Source: CBDFLA01 sp965248915
Lineage (GTDB): Bacteria; Pseudomonadota; Alphaproteobacteria; M2410
Reading direction: 5' to 3'
Length of the DNA: 64,000 nt
NCBI GenBank assembly: GCA_965248915.1
Contig: OZ252216.1
Span: forward strand, 186,001 to 250,000
Shown here: in pieces, positions 7,250 to 16,730 of the stretch
Layout: every line of letters begins with the position of its first letter
How positions within the stretch are numbered: position 1 is the stretch's first letter
The notes under the pieces: model-generated
The model's input: the letters and a program-made list of their open reading frames with translations, nothing else
Databases searched by the model: none
What the model was told of the DNA's origin: nothing
Position numbers and translations under genes: made by a program

Positions 7250-9907
7250 ATGATACGCCCTTTAAAATCGATTATTCTGACAATCTGCATCTCTTTCATT
7301 GGTGTGGTGGTGTTTAGCCCGTCCATGTCTGTTGCCCAAGAAGCCGCGGCTGAGGAAACGGAGACCGAAAAGCCCAAGGAAGAAGAGAAGGCTTCAAAGT
7401 CAAAAAAGAAAAAGAAGAAAGACGATGACGAAGAAGATAAAGAAACCTTAGAGGAAGTAACGAAAGACTTTGAAAAGCTAGAAGGTCTTTTCACCCTCTA
7501 CCGCGATCCGGAAAATGGCGCGCTCCACATGGAGATCGCATCAGACCAGATAGATAAGGAATTCATTTATCACGCGTTGACAGTCGATGGACCTGCCGAC
7601 CTAGGGTTCAACTATACCCGAGGCTCATATCTGGCCAATGATGTCATTTCAATTCGCAAGCACTACGAGACCATCGAGATCTACAAGGAAGTCACGTCCT
7701 TTTACTATGACCCAGAAAGTCCGATGTCTCGGGCGGCCAGAGTCAATCAAATCCCATCACTCATCGCCACAGCGACCATTACGGCAAAGAGCGAAGACGA
7801 GACACGTTATTTGATTGAGGCCGATCCACTGTTTGTCTCTGAAGCTCTAACACAGATTAGCCCTTCCCCAAGTGCCGAGCCACCCAAGAATGTTCCCTTC
7901 TCAATCGGCGGCTTCAATCCTGAAAAAAGCAAGACACTTGATGTTCGCAGCTATCCGAAGAATGCGAACGTCACCGTCGCATTAACCTATGACAGCAGCA
8001 CGCCAATGAATTATGGCAGCGATGAAATTGTCGACGCACGCTCTGTCACCATCAATGTTCAGCACAGTTTTATCGCGATGCCGGACGATGGATTTAGACC
8101 TCGGTTTGATGATCAACGGGTGGGGTATTTTTATCAGCGTGTCACAGATCTCACCTCCGCTGACTTTACACCGTACAGAGATCTGATCGATCGTTGGCGA
8201 TTGGTGAAAAAGGATCCGGAGGCGGAGATTTCCGAACCGGTCACCCCAATCACCTATTGGATTGAAAATACAACGCCGCTTGAATACAGAGAAGCTATTA
8301 AGAAAGGCACCCTGGCTTGGAACGCGGCGTTTGAAAAAGTCGGGTTCAAAAACGCCATTGTGGTGAACATTCAACCCGATGACGCCGAGTGGGATGCCGG
8401 CGATATTGAATATAACGTCATCCGTTGGGTCTCCTCGCCGCAACCAATGTACTCGGGTATGGGCCCGAGCATAACCAATCCGCGAACCGGTGAAATCATT
8501 GGTACGGATATTATGCTTGAATACATTTCCGTGTCTTTCATTCTGCAACTGGAAAACTCATTTGACATCGCCGCCATGCCCGCATTGGCGCCGCCGGAGG
8601 GTCAAGAAAGCGAGTTGAACTATTGCAGCGCTGGCCTGGCGATGCAGTCGAATGTGATGTTTGGCCGCGCAGTATTACAAAGTCAGAATGCAAGTGAGGC
8701 GGAAGTCGGAGAGTTTCTTGAGCAGAGCTTGATCAGTCTTGCCGCTCATGAGGTTGGCCACACGCTGGGCTTGATGCACAATTTCCGAGCCAGCTATTAT
8801 CAACCGATAGACAGAGTCTTCATTTCAGATGTCACGAAGGCAGATACGCTAAGCGCGTCCGTGATGGACTATGAGACAGCCAATTTGTCGAAAGACCGGA
8901 GTGTTGACGGACACTACTTCACAATGCAAATCGGGCCTTATGATCATTGGGCGATTGAGTATGGCTACTCCCAATCGGAAGAAGATGAGGAATTGGAGCA
9001 GACGCGCCTCGCAGAGATCTTGGCGAGGTCAACAGAGCCGGGACACGCTTTCGCAAATGACGCCGATGATATGCGCTACCCCGGAAAAGGCATTGATCCT
9101 CGCGCAATGATTTTTGACATGTCCGCCGACCCAATCTCTTACGCCATTGATCGCGCCAGCTTGGTCAAAGATCTTTTGTCGACCATGGCACAAGAGTACG
9201 ATGAAGAAGGTGCAACTTGGCACGGGCTTCGAACATCGTATCTCTATGTTTCCAGCCATACAGGATTGGCCTCGATGGTCTTGTCCAGATACATCGGTGG
9301 TGTCTATGTCGAACGACAAACCATTGGCCAACCTGGGCAAAAGCAACCATTCACTGCGGTTGCCTATGCCGACCAGAAGAGGGCCATGCTAGGTCTCCGT
9401 GACCACATTTTCGCGCCCGATGCGTTTGACATGCCTGTCGAACTCATCGCGCGTCTCCAGATGCAACGTCGCGGTCAGCAATTTTGGCCAATCACTGAGG
9501 ATCCGAAAATCCACGATCGGGCTCTCGGCATTCAAAACCGAGCCCTCGCCCATGTCATGCATCCGGTGGTCATGAAGCGTCTCACAGATTCACGTCTCTA
9601 TGGAAACGAGTATTCTGTCGCAGAAATGTTGGGAGATTTGACGGACGCAATCTTCGAAGAGGATCTCAAAGGACCGGTCAACACCTATCGCCAAAACCTG
9701 CAGATGCAGTATGTCCAGCGTCTCACTGGAATCTTGTTTGGCGCGCAGGGGTATGACCAGATTTCTCAATCCGCGGCGCATTACAATCTTCGCCGCATTG
9801 AACGCATGATGCGGCAAGGTGCGCGTGGGAACTTGGAAACTCAAGCCCATCGCAGACATGTCCGCGCTTTGGTCGAGAACGTTCTCTATGGTGAACCCTC
9901 AAGATGA
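7250..9907 (+). CDS. Secreted zinc-dependent metalloprotease (DUF5117/DUF4953 type)
   Basis: An 885-residue exported protease. Residues 1-29 are a signal peptide ending near SVAQ. Residues 33-70 are a striking low-complexity stretch of Glu, Lys and Asp. The zincin motif HEVGHTLGLMHNF (HExxHxxGxxH) lies near residue 500, followed by ASVMDYE, which fits the Met-turn. This order (N-terminal beta domain, reprolysin-like catalytic core, long helical C-terminus) is that of the large bacterial zinc-dependent metalloproteases with DUF5117 and DUF4953. The location is probably periplasmic or outer-membrane-associated. The final 9 bases overlap the convergent DUF2339 gene. The physiological substrate is unknown. 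Confidence 0.85.
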   Translation: MIRPLKSIILTICISFIGVVVFSPSMSVAQEAAAEETETEKPKEEEKASKSKKKKKKDDDEEDKETLEEVTKDFEKLEGLFTLYRDPENGALHMEIASDQIDKEFIYHALTVDGPADLGFNYTRGSYLANDVISIRKHYETIEIYKEVTSFYYDPESPMSRAARVNQIPSLIATATITAKSEDETRYLIEADPLFVSEALTQISPSPSAEPPKNVPFSIGGFNPEKSKTLDVRSYPKNANVTVALTYDSSTPMNYGSDEIVDARSVTINVQHSFIAMPDDGFRPRFDDQRVGYFYQRVTDLTSADFTPYRDLIDRWRLVKKDPEAEISEPVTPITYWIENTTPLEYREAIKKGTLAWNAAFEKVGFKNAIVVNIQPDDAEWDAGDIEYNVIRWVSSPQPMYSGMGPSITNPRTGEIIGTDIMLEYISVSFILQLENSFDIAAMPALAPPEGQESELNYCSAGLAMQSNVMFGRAVLQSQNASEAEVGEFLEQSLISLAAHEVGHTLGLMHNFRASYYQPIDRVFISDVTKADTLSASVMDYETANLSKDRSVDGHYFTMQIGPYDHWAIEYGYSQSEEDEELEQTRLAEILARSTEPGHAFANDADDMRYPGKGIDPRAMIFDMSADPISYAIDRASLVKDLLSTMAQEYDEEGATWHGLRTSYLYVSSHTGLASMVLSRYIGGVYVERQTIGQPGQKQPFTAVAYADQKRAMLGLRDHIFAPDAFDMPVELIARLQMQRRGQQFWPITEDPKIHDRALGIQNRALAHVMHPVVMKRLTDSRLYGNEYSVAEMLGDLTDAIFEEDLKGPVNTYRQNLQMQYVQRLTGILFGAQGYDQISQSAAHYNLRRIERMMRQGARGNLETQAHRRHVRALVENVLYGEPSR

Positions 9908-12622
9908 AGAATTGGGGTCGGGTGGATCACCGCTCGACCCATCTTCAACCGCGACGACGAACCTCTGATACAAAAATCCAATTGGTACCAAACTGAGGCC
10001 CAATCCCAAAACCGACAGTGCGCGTAAAATCGTGTTGTCCAGGCTCGACATATCGAACACGAAGATTTTGATGCTAGCGATTAACAACGCCGCTAATGAG
10101 GCGAGTCTCAGAGCTTTGTTGTTTTGCCAAATGCCGAAGGTGATGAGGACGGCCCCGTAAACGAGCCATACGAGAGAGTAGGTGTAGAACTCCGGGTCGC
10201 TCGTCGGCCCATCGTTCAAGACGGTTCCATGGAAACCGCGTCGCACTTCGAAGGACAGATAGATGAGGCCTAAAACGAAACAAGCCACCGCCAATGCAGG
10301 TCTCAATCCATTGCCAAACACAGGCCCCATGCGCGCCTCATGCCAAGGTAAGAAATAGGCAGCCAAAAAGAAAATAGGCAGGGCATAAGCCAAGAAGAGC
10401 GTGTTGAGGATCGCAATGTTGCCGACCGCTTCCCCTGTAACCATGGGGTTGAGTGCCATGAGATGGATGAGTCCAATATGCGCAAGCGCTGAAAAGAGCA
10501 ACGCCCGTGCGCCGTAAAGGATGACCGGGCTCGACCCATCCGTGCAACGCCGAAAGAGCCCGTAAGCCAGGGCCAACCAGAGGGCTGTGTTCAGACTTGC
10601 CTCACTCAAGAGATAGCTAAGCGCCTTCAAATCTCCATCGTGAAGGAAGAGGCGGATTTGGCCCGTCAGACAAACGACTGCGAAGACCAGAGAGCCAGCC
10701 TCGAGCAATATGACCGTGTCGTCTCGTTTGACTTGGGCATAGGTGCGAGCGGCCCAATAGAAAGCGAGTGCCGGAATGCCGTATCCATAGGTCAGCCAAT
10801 TGAAAATCAAAACGTCCGGTATGGCATAATCGAGCGCGAAAGGATTGAAAATCAATCGCACGATAACAATGGCCGCTGCAATGATGGCAACACGCCTCAG
10901 AATGGGGAGTGTGATCTGGGTGTAAACCCACGCCATAGCCGGCAGAAGTAACGCAAGCGCAACCGTGAGCCACGCCTTCTCCAAGGCCATAGCAAAGGCA
11001 AGGGCAAGGGAAGCCAGCACACCGATGGCAAAAGCCGCACGAGCCGCGTCCGAGATCTTCTCGTTCGTTTTGCCGTGCAGTGACCAGGTGGCGTACAGGT
11101 AAAGTACAGCTGAAACGATGCCAATCGTTGCCCAACCAATCGAGTTTTCAAATCCGTTGATCCGCCAATAGGATATTGCGATGGCGGCAAGCGAGGTCGT
11201 CACGCCGATCCCGGCCCACAAACCACTTTGAGGTTTGCGGCGCCACGCGCTGAGAAGACCTGCGGCCGCATATCCAAGGGCAACCGCAAGACATGTCATT
11301 GCGAAACGATAGGCATCCGGCGGAATGCTCAAGATGAACGAGGGCCGCCCGATCTCGCCCTCGACTTCTAGTGGCGGTACGTAAGGCAAATGCCAGAACA
11401 AAAGGGTGAGAATGCCGGTGACCGCCCCGATAACATGGACGGGATAAAATGCCGGCCAGCGAAATCCGATGATCGCATTGCCAGCGCAGAACAACGCAAT
11501 CATGACCAGGATTTCCCGGTCCGGCCCTTGGCTACCAAACATTGCCAACAAAAAGAAAGCCGCCATGCCAGAGGCGGCGAGCGCAACTGCAAGGGCTGGA
11601 GCTTCAACACCATCGTTAGGGTCTGTCGCCTTTTCACTTCCACCAGCTTTCGGCGTCATGGAGAGCGGATACATCAAACCCACGAACGCGGCAAATCCTG
11701 CAATGACGAGCAATTCAAACGGCGTATTGGGTCCGGACACTTGGCCGAGGGCGATCCATGCGCCAGCGCCTGTGAGTGATAGCCAACCAAGCCACCACCA
11801 ACGTCGCAATCGCACGATGCCAAGCGCGCCAAGTTGGACGAAAGTCAGATAACCATAGAGAGCCGGAAGGGAAGGCGTGTCCGTTCTAATCAGTGCGGGC
11901 ACAAGAAGCGCTCCCGCAATGCCAAGCGCACCGATCAGCGGTCCGTGCACGAGTGACAGAACCACCGCGCCCGCTGAAAGGAGGCCGAGAAGGAAGAACG
12001 CGACGGTTGAGCCGAGAAGGCCGTAAAGCAGATATGCAGCAAACACTGAGGCGTAAAGGGCAATGATCCCGGCAGCGGTAAGGGCCGGTGGCAGCATATC
12101 GTGCTCCATGATTGCCGCCGCCCGACCAAAAGACCGATGCCGCGTCACCTCGCCAAGTCCCAATAGTATGAAGCCAAATATTACCCCGACCGCAATCCTT
12201 GCCGTTGGCCCAAGCAATCCTTGTTCGATCGAGTACTTGACGAGAAACACCACAAAGAATGCAAGCGCAATCCCGCCGCCAATAATCAGTATGTTGGCTA
12301 TGCTAATAGACTCGACGAATCCCTCCCATTGCATCGATTTCTTCTTTGCAGCGACCTGCGGAGAGGGCGCCAATTCCTCAGAGGGCGGAGGAGACGCCAT
12401 CGGAGCGGGCGTCGGTTCTGTGTTTTCTTGTTCAGGTTCAGCCTGCGGTTCAGCTACGGTAGGTGCGACAAATTCAGGTGTTGAACTTTGTGCAAGGGTT
12501 GCCAGCGTTCTTTCGATAACACCTAGCCTTCGGTGCGCGTCTCGCGCTTGCAGCCAGCCGACCAAAGCGAGAATGGGTGTGGCGAGAACGATGAGGCCTA
12601 CAATGACAGCGAGCAAATACAC
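9899..12622 (-). CDS. DUF2339 polytopic membrane protein
   Basis: A 907-residue inner-membrane protein. It has one N-terminal helix (MYLLAVIVGLIVLATPILAL), then a cytoplasmic or periplasmic linker rich in Pro, Glu and Ala (residues ~50-95), then more than twenty closely packed hydrophobic helices to the C-terminus. Length and organisation fit the DUF2339 family, whose function is not known; roles in envelope or transport have been suggested only from topology. It converges on the metalloprotease gene and shares 9 bases at the stops. The upstream ATG at 12622 has GAGG about ten bases away. Confidence 0.85.
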   Translation of the reverse strand: MYLLAVIVGLIVLATPILALVGWLQARDAHRRLGVIERTLATLAQSSTPEFVAPTVAEPQAEPEQENTEPTPAPMASPPPSEELAPSPQVAAKKKSMQWEGFVESISIANILIIGGGIALAFFVVFLVKYSIEQGLLGPTARIAVGVIFGFILLGLGEVTRHRSFGRAAAIMEHDMLPPALTAAGIIALYASVFAAYLLYGLLGSTVAFFLLGLLSAGAVVLSLVHGPLIGALGIAGALLVPALIRTDTPSLPALYGYLTFVQLGALGIVRLRRWWWLGWLSLTGAGAWIALGQVSGPNTPFELLVIAGFAAFVGLMYPLSMTPKAGGSEKATDPNDGVEAPALAVALAASGMAAFFLLAMFGSQGPDREILVMIALFCAGNAIIGFRWPAFYPVHVIGAVTGILTLLFWHLPYVPPLEVEGEIGRPSFILSIPPDAYRFAMTCLAVALGYAAAGLLSAWRRKPQSGLWAGIGVTTSLAAIAISYWRINGFENSIGWATIGIVSAVLYLYATWSLHGKTNEKISDAARAAFAIGVLASLALAFAMALEKAWLTVALALLLPAMAWVYTQITLPILRRVAIIAAAIVIVRLIFNPFALDYAIPDVLIFNWLTYGYGIPALAFYWAARTYAQVKRDDTVILLEAGSLVFAVVCLTGQIRLFLHDGDLKALSYLLSEASLNTALWLALAYGLFRRCTDGSSPVILYGARALLFSALAHIGLIHLMALNPMVTGEAVGNIAILNTLFLAYALPIFFLAAYFLPWHEARMGPVFGNGLRPALAVACFVLGLIYLSFEVRRGFHGTVLNDGPTSDPEFYTYSLVWLVYGAVLITFGIWQNNKALRLASLAALLIASIKIFVFDMSSLDNTILRALSVLGLGLSLVPIGFLYQRFVVAVEDGSSGDPPDPNSSS

Positions 12623-12745
12623 AAAAAGACCTCGTTCTTTGCAAATGGGATTGAAGGAATCGTAACACGCTCATCCACGGGAGCCAGAGCGAATTGCTCT
12701 CCCCTCGTTTCGCATCAAACATTGGGGTGTTATGGAAAAGATAGT

Positions 12746-14800
12746 CTAGGTGATTGCCTCTACCTCGACCCGCGCGTCGTTGTAACAAGCACCATCCGCG
12801 ATGTCGGACTTGTGCCCTGGAATAAGGGCATTGGTTGTTTGATGGGTGGGGCTGGTTTTGAGCCAGGCGCCTTTGGGCGAATAAACACATCCTGGCCGGA
12901 CGACCGGCGTGATTTGTAAGCGCAGATGCACTTCTCCCAAGTCATTGTGGACCCGAACGGTCATCCCTTCCGTGAGTCCACGCGGTTCCGCGTCATCGGG
13001 GTGCATTTCCAAGACCTCCAACGCACTCTCAGGATCCGAACCGCCAAAGGTTGAATTGATGCGACGATCAGAAGATGGCGTCACCAGGGTGAGCGGGTAC
13101 TCACTTGCAAGCGACCGGTATTTTGGAACCTGCGCATTGTAGCGTTCTTGCAAGCGGTCCGAACTCAACTCGATCTTTCCGCTTGGTGTTTGAGGCAACA
13201 GTCCCCGCAAGAGAGAAAGCGACCCCTCATCATCTTGCATTGGGTAAGCATCGGTCGTGCTAACTTGTTCACTTTGCGGTCCTGGCAGTCGATCATCTCC
13301 TATTGAAAGCGCCTCTGTGATGAGATCAAGATCTTGCGTTTTGAAACAGGCATCATGAAAACCAAACCGCGCCGCAAGTCGGCGAAAAATTTCTGTATTG
13401 CTCAGTGCGTCACCAACGGCAGGGATCACAGGAACAGCTCTCTGCAAGTATTGATGGCCATAGGCAGGGTAGAGATCGTCAAACTCGAAATGACTAGCCG
13501 CTGGCAAGATGACATCTGCAAATGCGAGGCTCTCCGTCATAGTGACATCGCACCCGACAGCAAAGAGATCCTCTTTCGCCAAGGCTCGCTTCATGCGGTT
13601 TTGGTTCGGATGAACGGCAATGGGATTGTGGTTAAAGATGAAGAGCGACATGATAGGCGGGTCGACTTTATCTTCAAGAATGTGAGTCACCACATCAATA
13701 ATATTGAACTCGCGTGGGATGCCGGACGTAAGGTCTGGCCTTTCCAAGGCTTCTCTGTTCATAGGGAAAGTTAGGCTGAACTTGTCGAAAAACCCACTGC
13801 CCACCTTGCCGATGTTCCCGCTGAGAGCCAGCAAACTAAGCGCTGCTCTGATACCACCGCCGCCATTTCGGTTCCGCTCAACGCCGACGCCTACCGTCAT
13901 AGAGAGGGGCGCGCCGTCCGCAAAACACTGTGCCAGCGCACGAATATCCATGGCGTCGACGCCACAAATGGCCGCCGCCTTCTCGACCGTGTAAGTGCGG
14001 GCCTCAGTCATGTAGGGATCAAACCCCTCAACCCACTCCTTGATGAAGTCGTGATCCAATCCATCGAGGCGTTCCAATTCCGCTGCGACCGCATAGGCCA
14101 AGATCACATCCGTTCCGGGTCGCAGTCCGACATAGAGATCAGCTTGTTCGGCAATGCGAATGCGCTTCGGATCAATGACAATAAGTTTTACCCCATTCTT
14201 TTGCGCCTGGGTAATCAACCGTGTCTGATGAAGAGCGGAGACCGTAATGTTGCGACCCCAGATGACGATGGTATTCGAGCGAATCACTTCTTCCGGGGAG
14301 ATTCCAGAGGTCGTGCCAAAGAGTGAGGCGTAAGCGAGCGATCTGGTGCCAGCGCAGAGCGGCCCTCTGTCGAGTTTGGAAGCACCCAGCTTGTTGAAGA
14401 AACGAGTGGCCATCGATCCGCCCGCCAGAACCCCGTGGGGTCCGGCGTAGTTAAACGGGACGATGGCCTGCGCACCGTGGCTTGCGATGATGTCGGAGTA
14501 GCGCTGATAGATGGTGTCGAGGGCCCGCTCCCAGCTCACCGCTTCGAACTGGCCATCCCCTTTTGCTCCCACACGAACGAGCGGTTGTTTTAGGCGATCA
14601 GGCCCGTGAATATAGTCTGGGTAGTACTTCATGACTTTGGAACAAACCGCGCCTGCCGTGATCGGATTGACGCGACTGCCATTAACTTTTGTCACTCTGT
14701 CATTCTCAACGGTGACACGGAGTGAGCATGTGTCTGGGCAATCCATTGGGCAAACACTGGGTTTTTGAAGGTGTTCGGTCATGCGAAAACCGTAAACCAT
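12746..14800 (-). CDS. Molybdopterin-dependent oxidoreductase with an N-terminal [4Fe-4S] site
   Basis: A member of the DMSO-reductase superfamily. The N-terminal CPMDCPDTCSLRV plus a later CSKVMKYYPDYIHGP supply four cysteines for an iron-sulfur cluster. The central parts hold the molybdopterin-binding blocks (VIWGRNITVSA, VIDPKRIRIA, GNIGKVGSGFF, FADVILPAAS), and the C-terminal beta-barrel begins near PLTLVTPSSDRRINSTFGG. There is no Tat signal, so it is probably cytoplasmic. The length of about 684 residues fits the short soluble oxidoreductase clade; the substrate is unknown. ATG 14800 follows GGAGG by 11 bases. GTG 14818 and ATG 14782 are alternatives. No partner subunit lies next to it. 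Confidence 0.85.
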   Translation of the reverse strand: MVYGFRMTEHLQKPSVCPMDCPDTCSLRVTVENDRVTKVNGSRVNPITAGAVCSKVMKYYPDYIHGPDRLKQPLVRVGAKGDGQFEAVSWERALDTIYQRYSDIIASHGAQAIVPFNYAGPHGVLAGGSMATRFFNKLGASKLDRGPLCAGTRSLAYASLFGTTSGISPEEVIRSNTIVIWGRNITVSALHQTRLITQAQKNGVKLIVIDPKRIRIAEQADLYVGLRPGTDVILAYAVAAELERLDGLDHDFIKEWVEGFDPYMTEARTYTVEKAAAICGVDAMDIRALAQCFADGAPLSMTVGVGVERNRNGGGGIRAALSLLALSGNIGKVGSGFFDKFSLTFPMNREALERPDLTSGIPREFNIIDVVTHILEDKVDPPIMSLFIFNHNPIAVHPNQNRMKRALAKEDLFAVGCDVTMTESLAFADVILPAASHFEFDDLYPAYGHQYLQRAVPVIPAVGDALSNTEIFRRLAARFGFHDACFKTQDLDLITEALSIGDDRLPGPQSEQVSTTDAYPMQDDEGSLSLLRGLLPQTPSGKIELSSDRLQERYNAQVPKYRSLASEYPLTLVTPSSDRRINSTFGGSDPESALEVLEMHPDDAEPRGLTEGMTVRVHNDLGEVHLRLQITPVVRPGCVYSPKGAWLKTSPTHQTTNALIPGHKSDIADGACYNDARVEVEAIT

Positions 14801-14904
14801 GAAGACTGAAACCTCCACTGAACTTTGTGTGGCCAGCTTCCGTCAGTCCACTTTGTGAGTTAGTCTTGAGTCTCTATCAGTTTGACCCATGGAGGCGGGC
14901 AACA

Positions 14905-15990
14905 ATGCGCATTGAAGGCAAACCCTTTCGAACAATTTGGGTCGATGAAAACCCAATGGGACCTGTCAAAATCATCGATCAACGCAAACTCCCGCATGTT
15001 CTTGAAGTCATTGACCTGGCAACGATGGACGATGCTGTTGTCGCCATTCGAGACATGGCGGTTCGCGGCGCGCCTCTCATTGGCGCGACCGGCGCCTTCG
15101 GCGTCTATCTCGCACTGATGGAAAGCGGAATGGAAGGTTTGGAAAAAGCCGTCAATACCTTAAAGGCGGCACGACCTACCGCCGTCAACTTGGCCTGGGG
15201 CGTTGACCGTGTCGCAACTGTCGTAAGAGCGTCACCTGAAAATGCCGTACCAGTCGCGCGAGCAGAAGTGCTCAAGATCGTTGAAGAAGATGTTGAAGTG
15301 TGTCGCAACATTGGGATGAACGGGTTGCCGCTCATTGAATCCATTGCCAATCGCAAAGTGGGCCCGGTTAACATTCTCACTCACTGCAATGCCGGTTGGT
15401 TGGCGACCATTGACTGGGGCACCGCCACCTCACCCATCTACCACGCTCACAAACAGGGTATTCCTGTCCATGTTTGGGTCGATGAAACGAGACCTCGCAA
15501 TCAAGGCGCCAGCCTGACGGCATTTGAGTTGGGCCAAGAGGGCGTGCCCCATACGGTGATTGTTGACAATGCAGGTGGGCACTTGATGCAGCACGGACAA
15601 GTTGATCTCGTTATCGTAGGCACCGACCGCACAACCGCAACAGGCGATGTTGCCAACAAGATCGGCACTTACTTGAAAGCCTTGGCGGCTCACGACAACG
15701 GAGTGCCTTTCTACGTCGGGCTTCCCTCATCAACCATTGATTGGCGAGCTCAATCTGGGTTTGAAGACATCCCCATTGAGGAGCGCGACGAAAACGAAGT
15801 CCATGAGATTGTTGGGCTCGACGGAGATCAAGTGCGCTCGGTGCGGATAACGCCACCGGGAAGCGCTGCCGCCAATCCTGCCTTTGATGTAACGCCGGCC
15901 CGCCTCGTTACCGGCCTTATCACCGAGCGTGGAATTGCTGAACCGAATGCACAGAGCATCGCGAAATTGTTCCCGGAATTGGTAGGGTAG
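14905..15990 (+). CDS. mtnA: S-methyl-5-thioribose-1-phosphate isomerase
   Basis: Converts 5-methylthioribose-1-phosphate to 5-methylthioribulose-1-phosphate in salvage of methylthioadenosine, a by-product of SAM use. RGAPLIGATGAFGVYLAL, ILTHCNAGWLATIDWGTA (the catalytic Cys) and VIVGTDRTTATGDVANKIGT (the catalytic Asp) are the hallmark blocks of MtnA in the eIF2B-alpha-like fold. The 361 residues match the family. The start at 14905 has GGAGG nine bases upstream; the longer open frame from 14827 is not family-like. The stop is 4 bases before the class II aldolase gene, so the two form an operon. Confidence 0.93.
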   Translation: MRIEGKPFRTIWVDENPMGPVKIIDQRKLPHVLEVIDLATMDDAVVAIRDMAVRGAPLIGATGAFGVYLALMESGMEGLEKAVNTLKAARPTAVNLAWGVDRVATVVRASPENAVPVARAEVLKIVEEDVEVCRNIGMNGLPLIESIANRKVGPVNILTHCNAGWLATIDWGTATSPIYHAHKQGIPVHVWVDETRPRNQGASLTAFELGQEGVPHTVIVDNAGGHLMQHGQVDLVIVGTDRTTATGDVANKIGTYLKALAAHDNGVPFYVGLPSSTIDWRAQSGFEDIPIEERDENEVHEIVGLDGDQVRSVRITPPGSAAANPAFDVTPARLVTGLITERGIAEPNAQSIAKLFPELVG

Positions 15991-15994
15991 ACTT

Positions 15995-16615
15995 GTGACC
16001 GAAGCTGAAGGTGTCATCAAATATCGCCTCGACCATGTTGCATCTCCCATCAGCAATGCGCAACACGTTGAGGTTCTGAACCATTGGCGCAATGTCTTGG
16101 GTGGATTGGGACTCATTGGAGCGGACCCGGTTCGATACCAAGGACTAGGGTTTGGCAATCTCAGCGCCCGAACCAAAGACAACCAATTTCTCATTACCGG
16201 CAGTCAAACCGGAAATGTCGCGAAACTGACGGCGACCCACTACAGCTTTGTGAAGGAGGTGGATCTTGCAACTTTGACGGTCCGCGCTGAAGGGGAAACA
16301 AAGCCGTCATCGGAAGCATTGACCCACGCTGCAATGTATCAAGCAGATGCGGATATTAACTTCGTCTTCCATGTTCACAGCCCAGACGTGTGGCATGCGG
16401 CATCGAAGCTTGATCTGGCGGTCACACCAAGAGATGTGCCTTATGGCACACCTGAAATGGCCGAAGCGATGAAACGAGCTTTGGCAACTGAGGAAGCCTG
16501 CGCCACTGGCATCGTGGTCATGTTGGGCCATGAAGACGGTGTGGTTGGATTTGGGTGTTCGGCCGAAGAGGCGGGCGTGCGGTTGACCGACGCTTTGAAG
16601 CGCGCCAATTCATGA
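15995..16615 (+). CDS. Class II aldolase/adducin family protein, probable methylthioribulose-1-phosphate dehydratase or aldolase
   Basis: A 206-residue zinc lyase of the class II aldolase family. GFGNLSART near residue 53 is the substrate-phosphate loop, and HVHSPDVWHAA supplies the metal-binding His pair. With mtnA four bases upstream, the natural substrate is methylthioribulose-1-phosphate. Two outcomes are known for such enzymes: dehydration (MtnB, leading towards methionine) or aldol cleavage to DHAP and methylthioacetaldehyde (the DHAP shunt, Ald2). Sequence reading alone does not separate them, and no mtnC/mtnD gene is nearby. The start is GTG 15995; the ribosome site would overlap the end of mtnA, consistent with translational coupling. 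Confidence 0.75.
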   Translation: MTEAEGVIKYRLDHVASPISNAQHVEVLNHWRNVLGGLGLIGADPVRYQGLGFGNLSARTKDNQFLITGSQTGNVAKLTATHYSFVKEVDLATLTVRAEGETKPSSEALTHAAMYQADADINFVFHVHSPDVWHAASKLDLAVTPRDVPYGTPEMAEAMKRALATEEACATGIVVMLGHEDGVVGFGCSAEEAGVRLTDALKRANS

Positions 16616-16730
16616 GACCAGAACTCAGATTCTAGGCCAAGCGTGATGCCTTCACTCTGGCGCCGCTCTCCAAAATCGGTAAACTGCCGCCTGCCTTGTA
16701 AATAGGAAAAACAAACATTGTGAGGAAACC

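Noticed and set aside
7183..7494. A 103-codon minus-strand frame rich in Ser and Phe opposite the start of the zinc protease
   Set aside because: It is the complement of the Lys/Glu-rich low-complexity part of the protease; the Ser/Phe bias is a by-product. No ribosome site or family.
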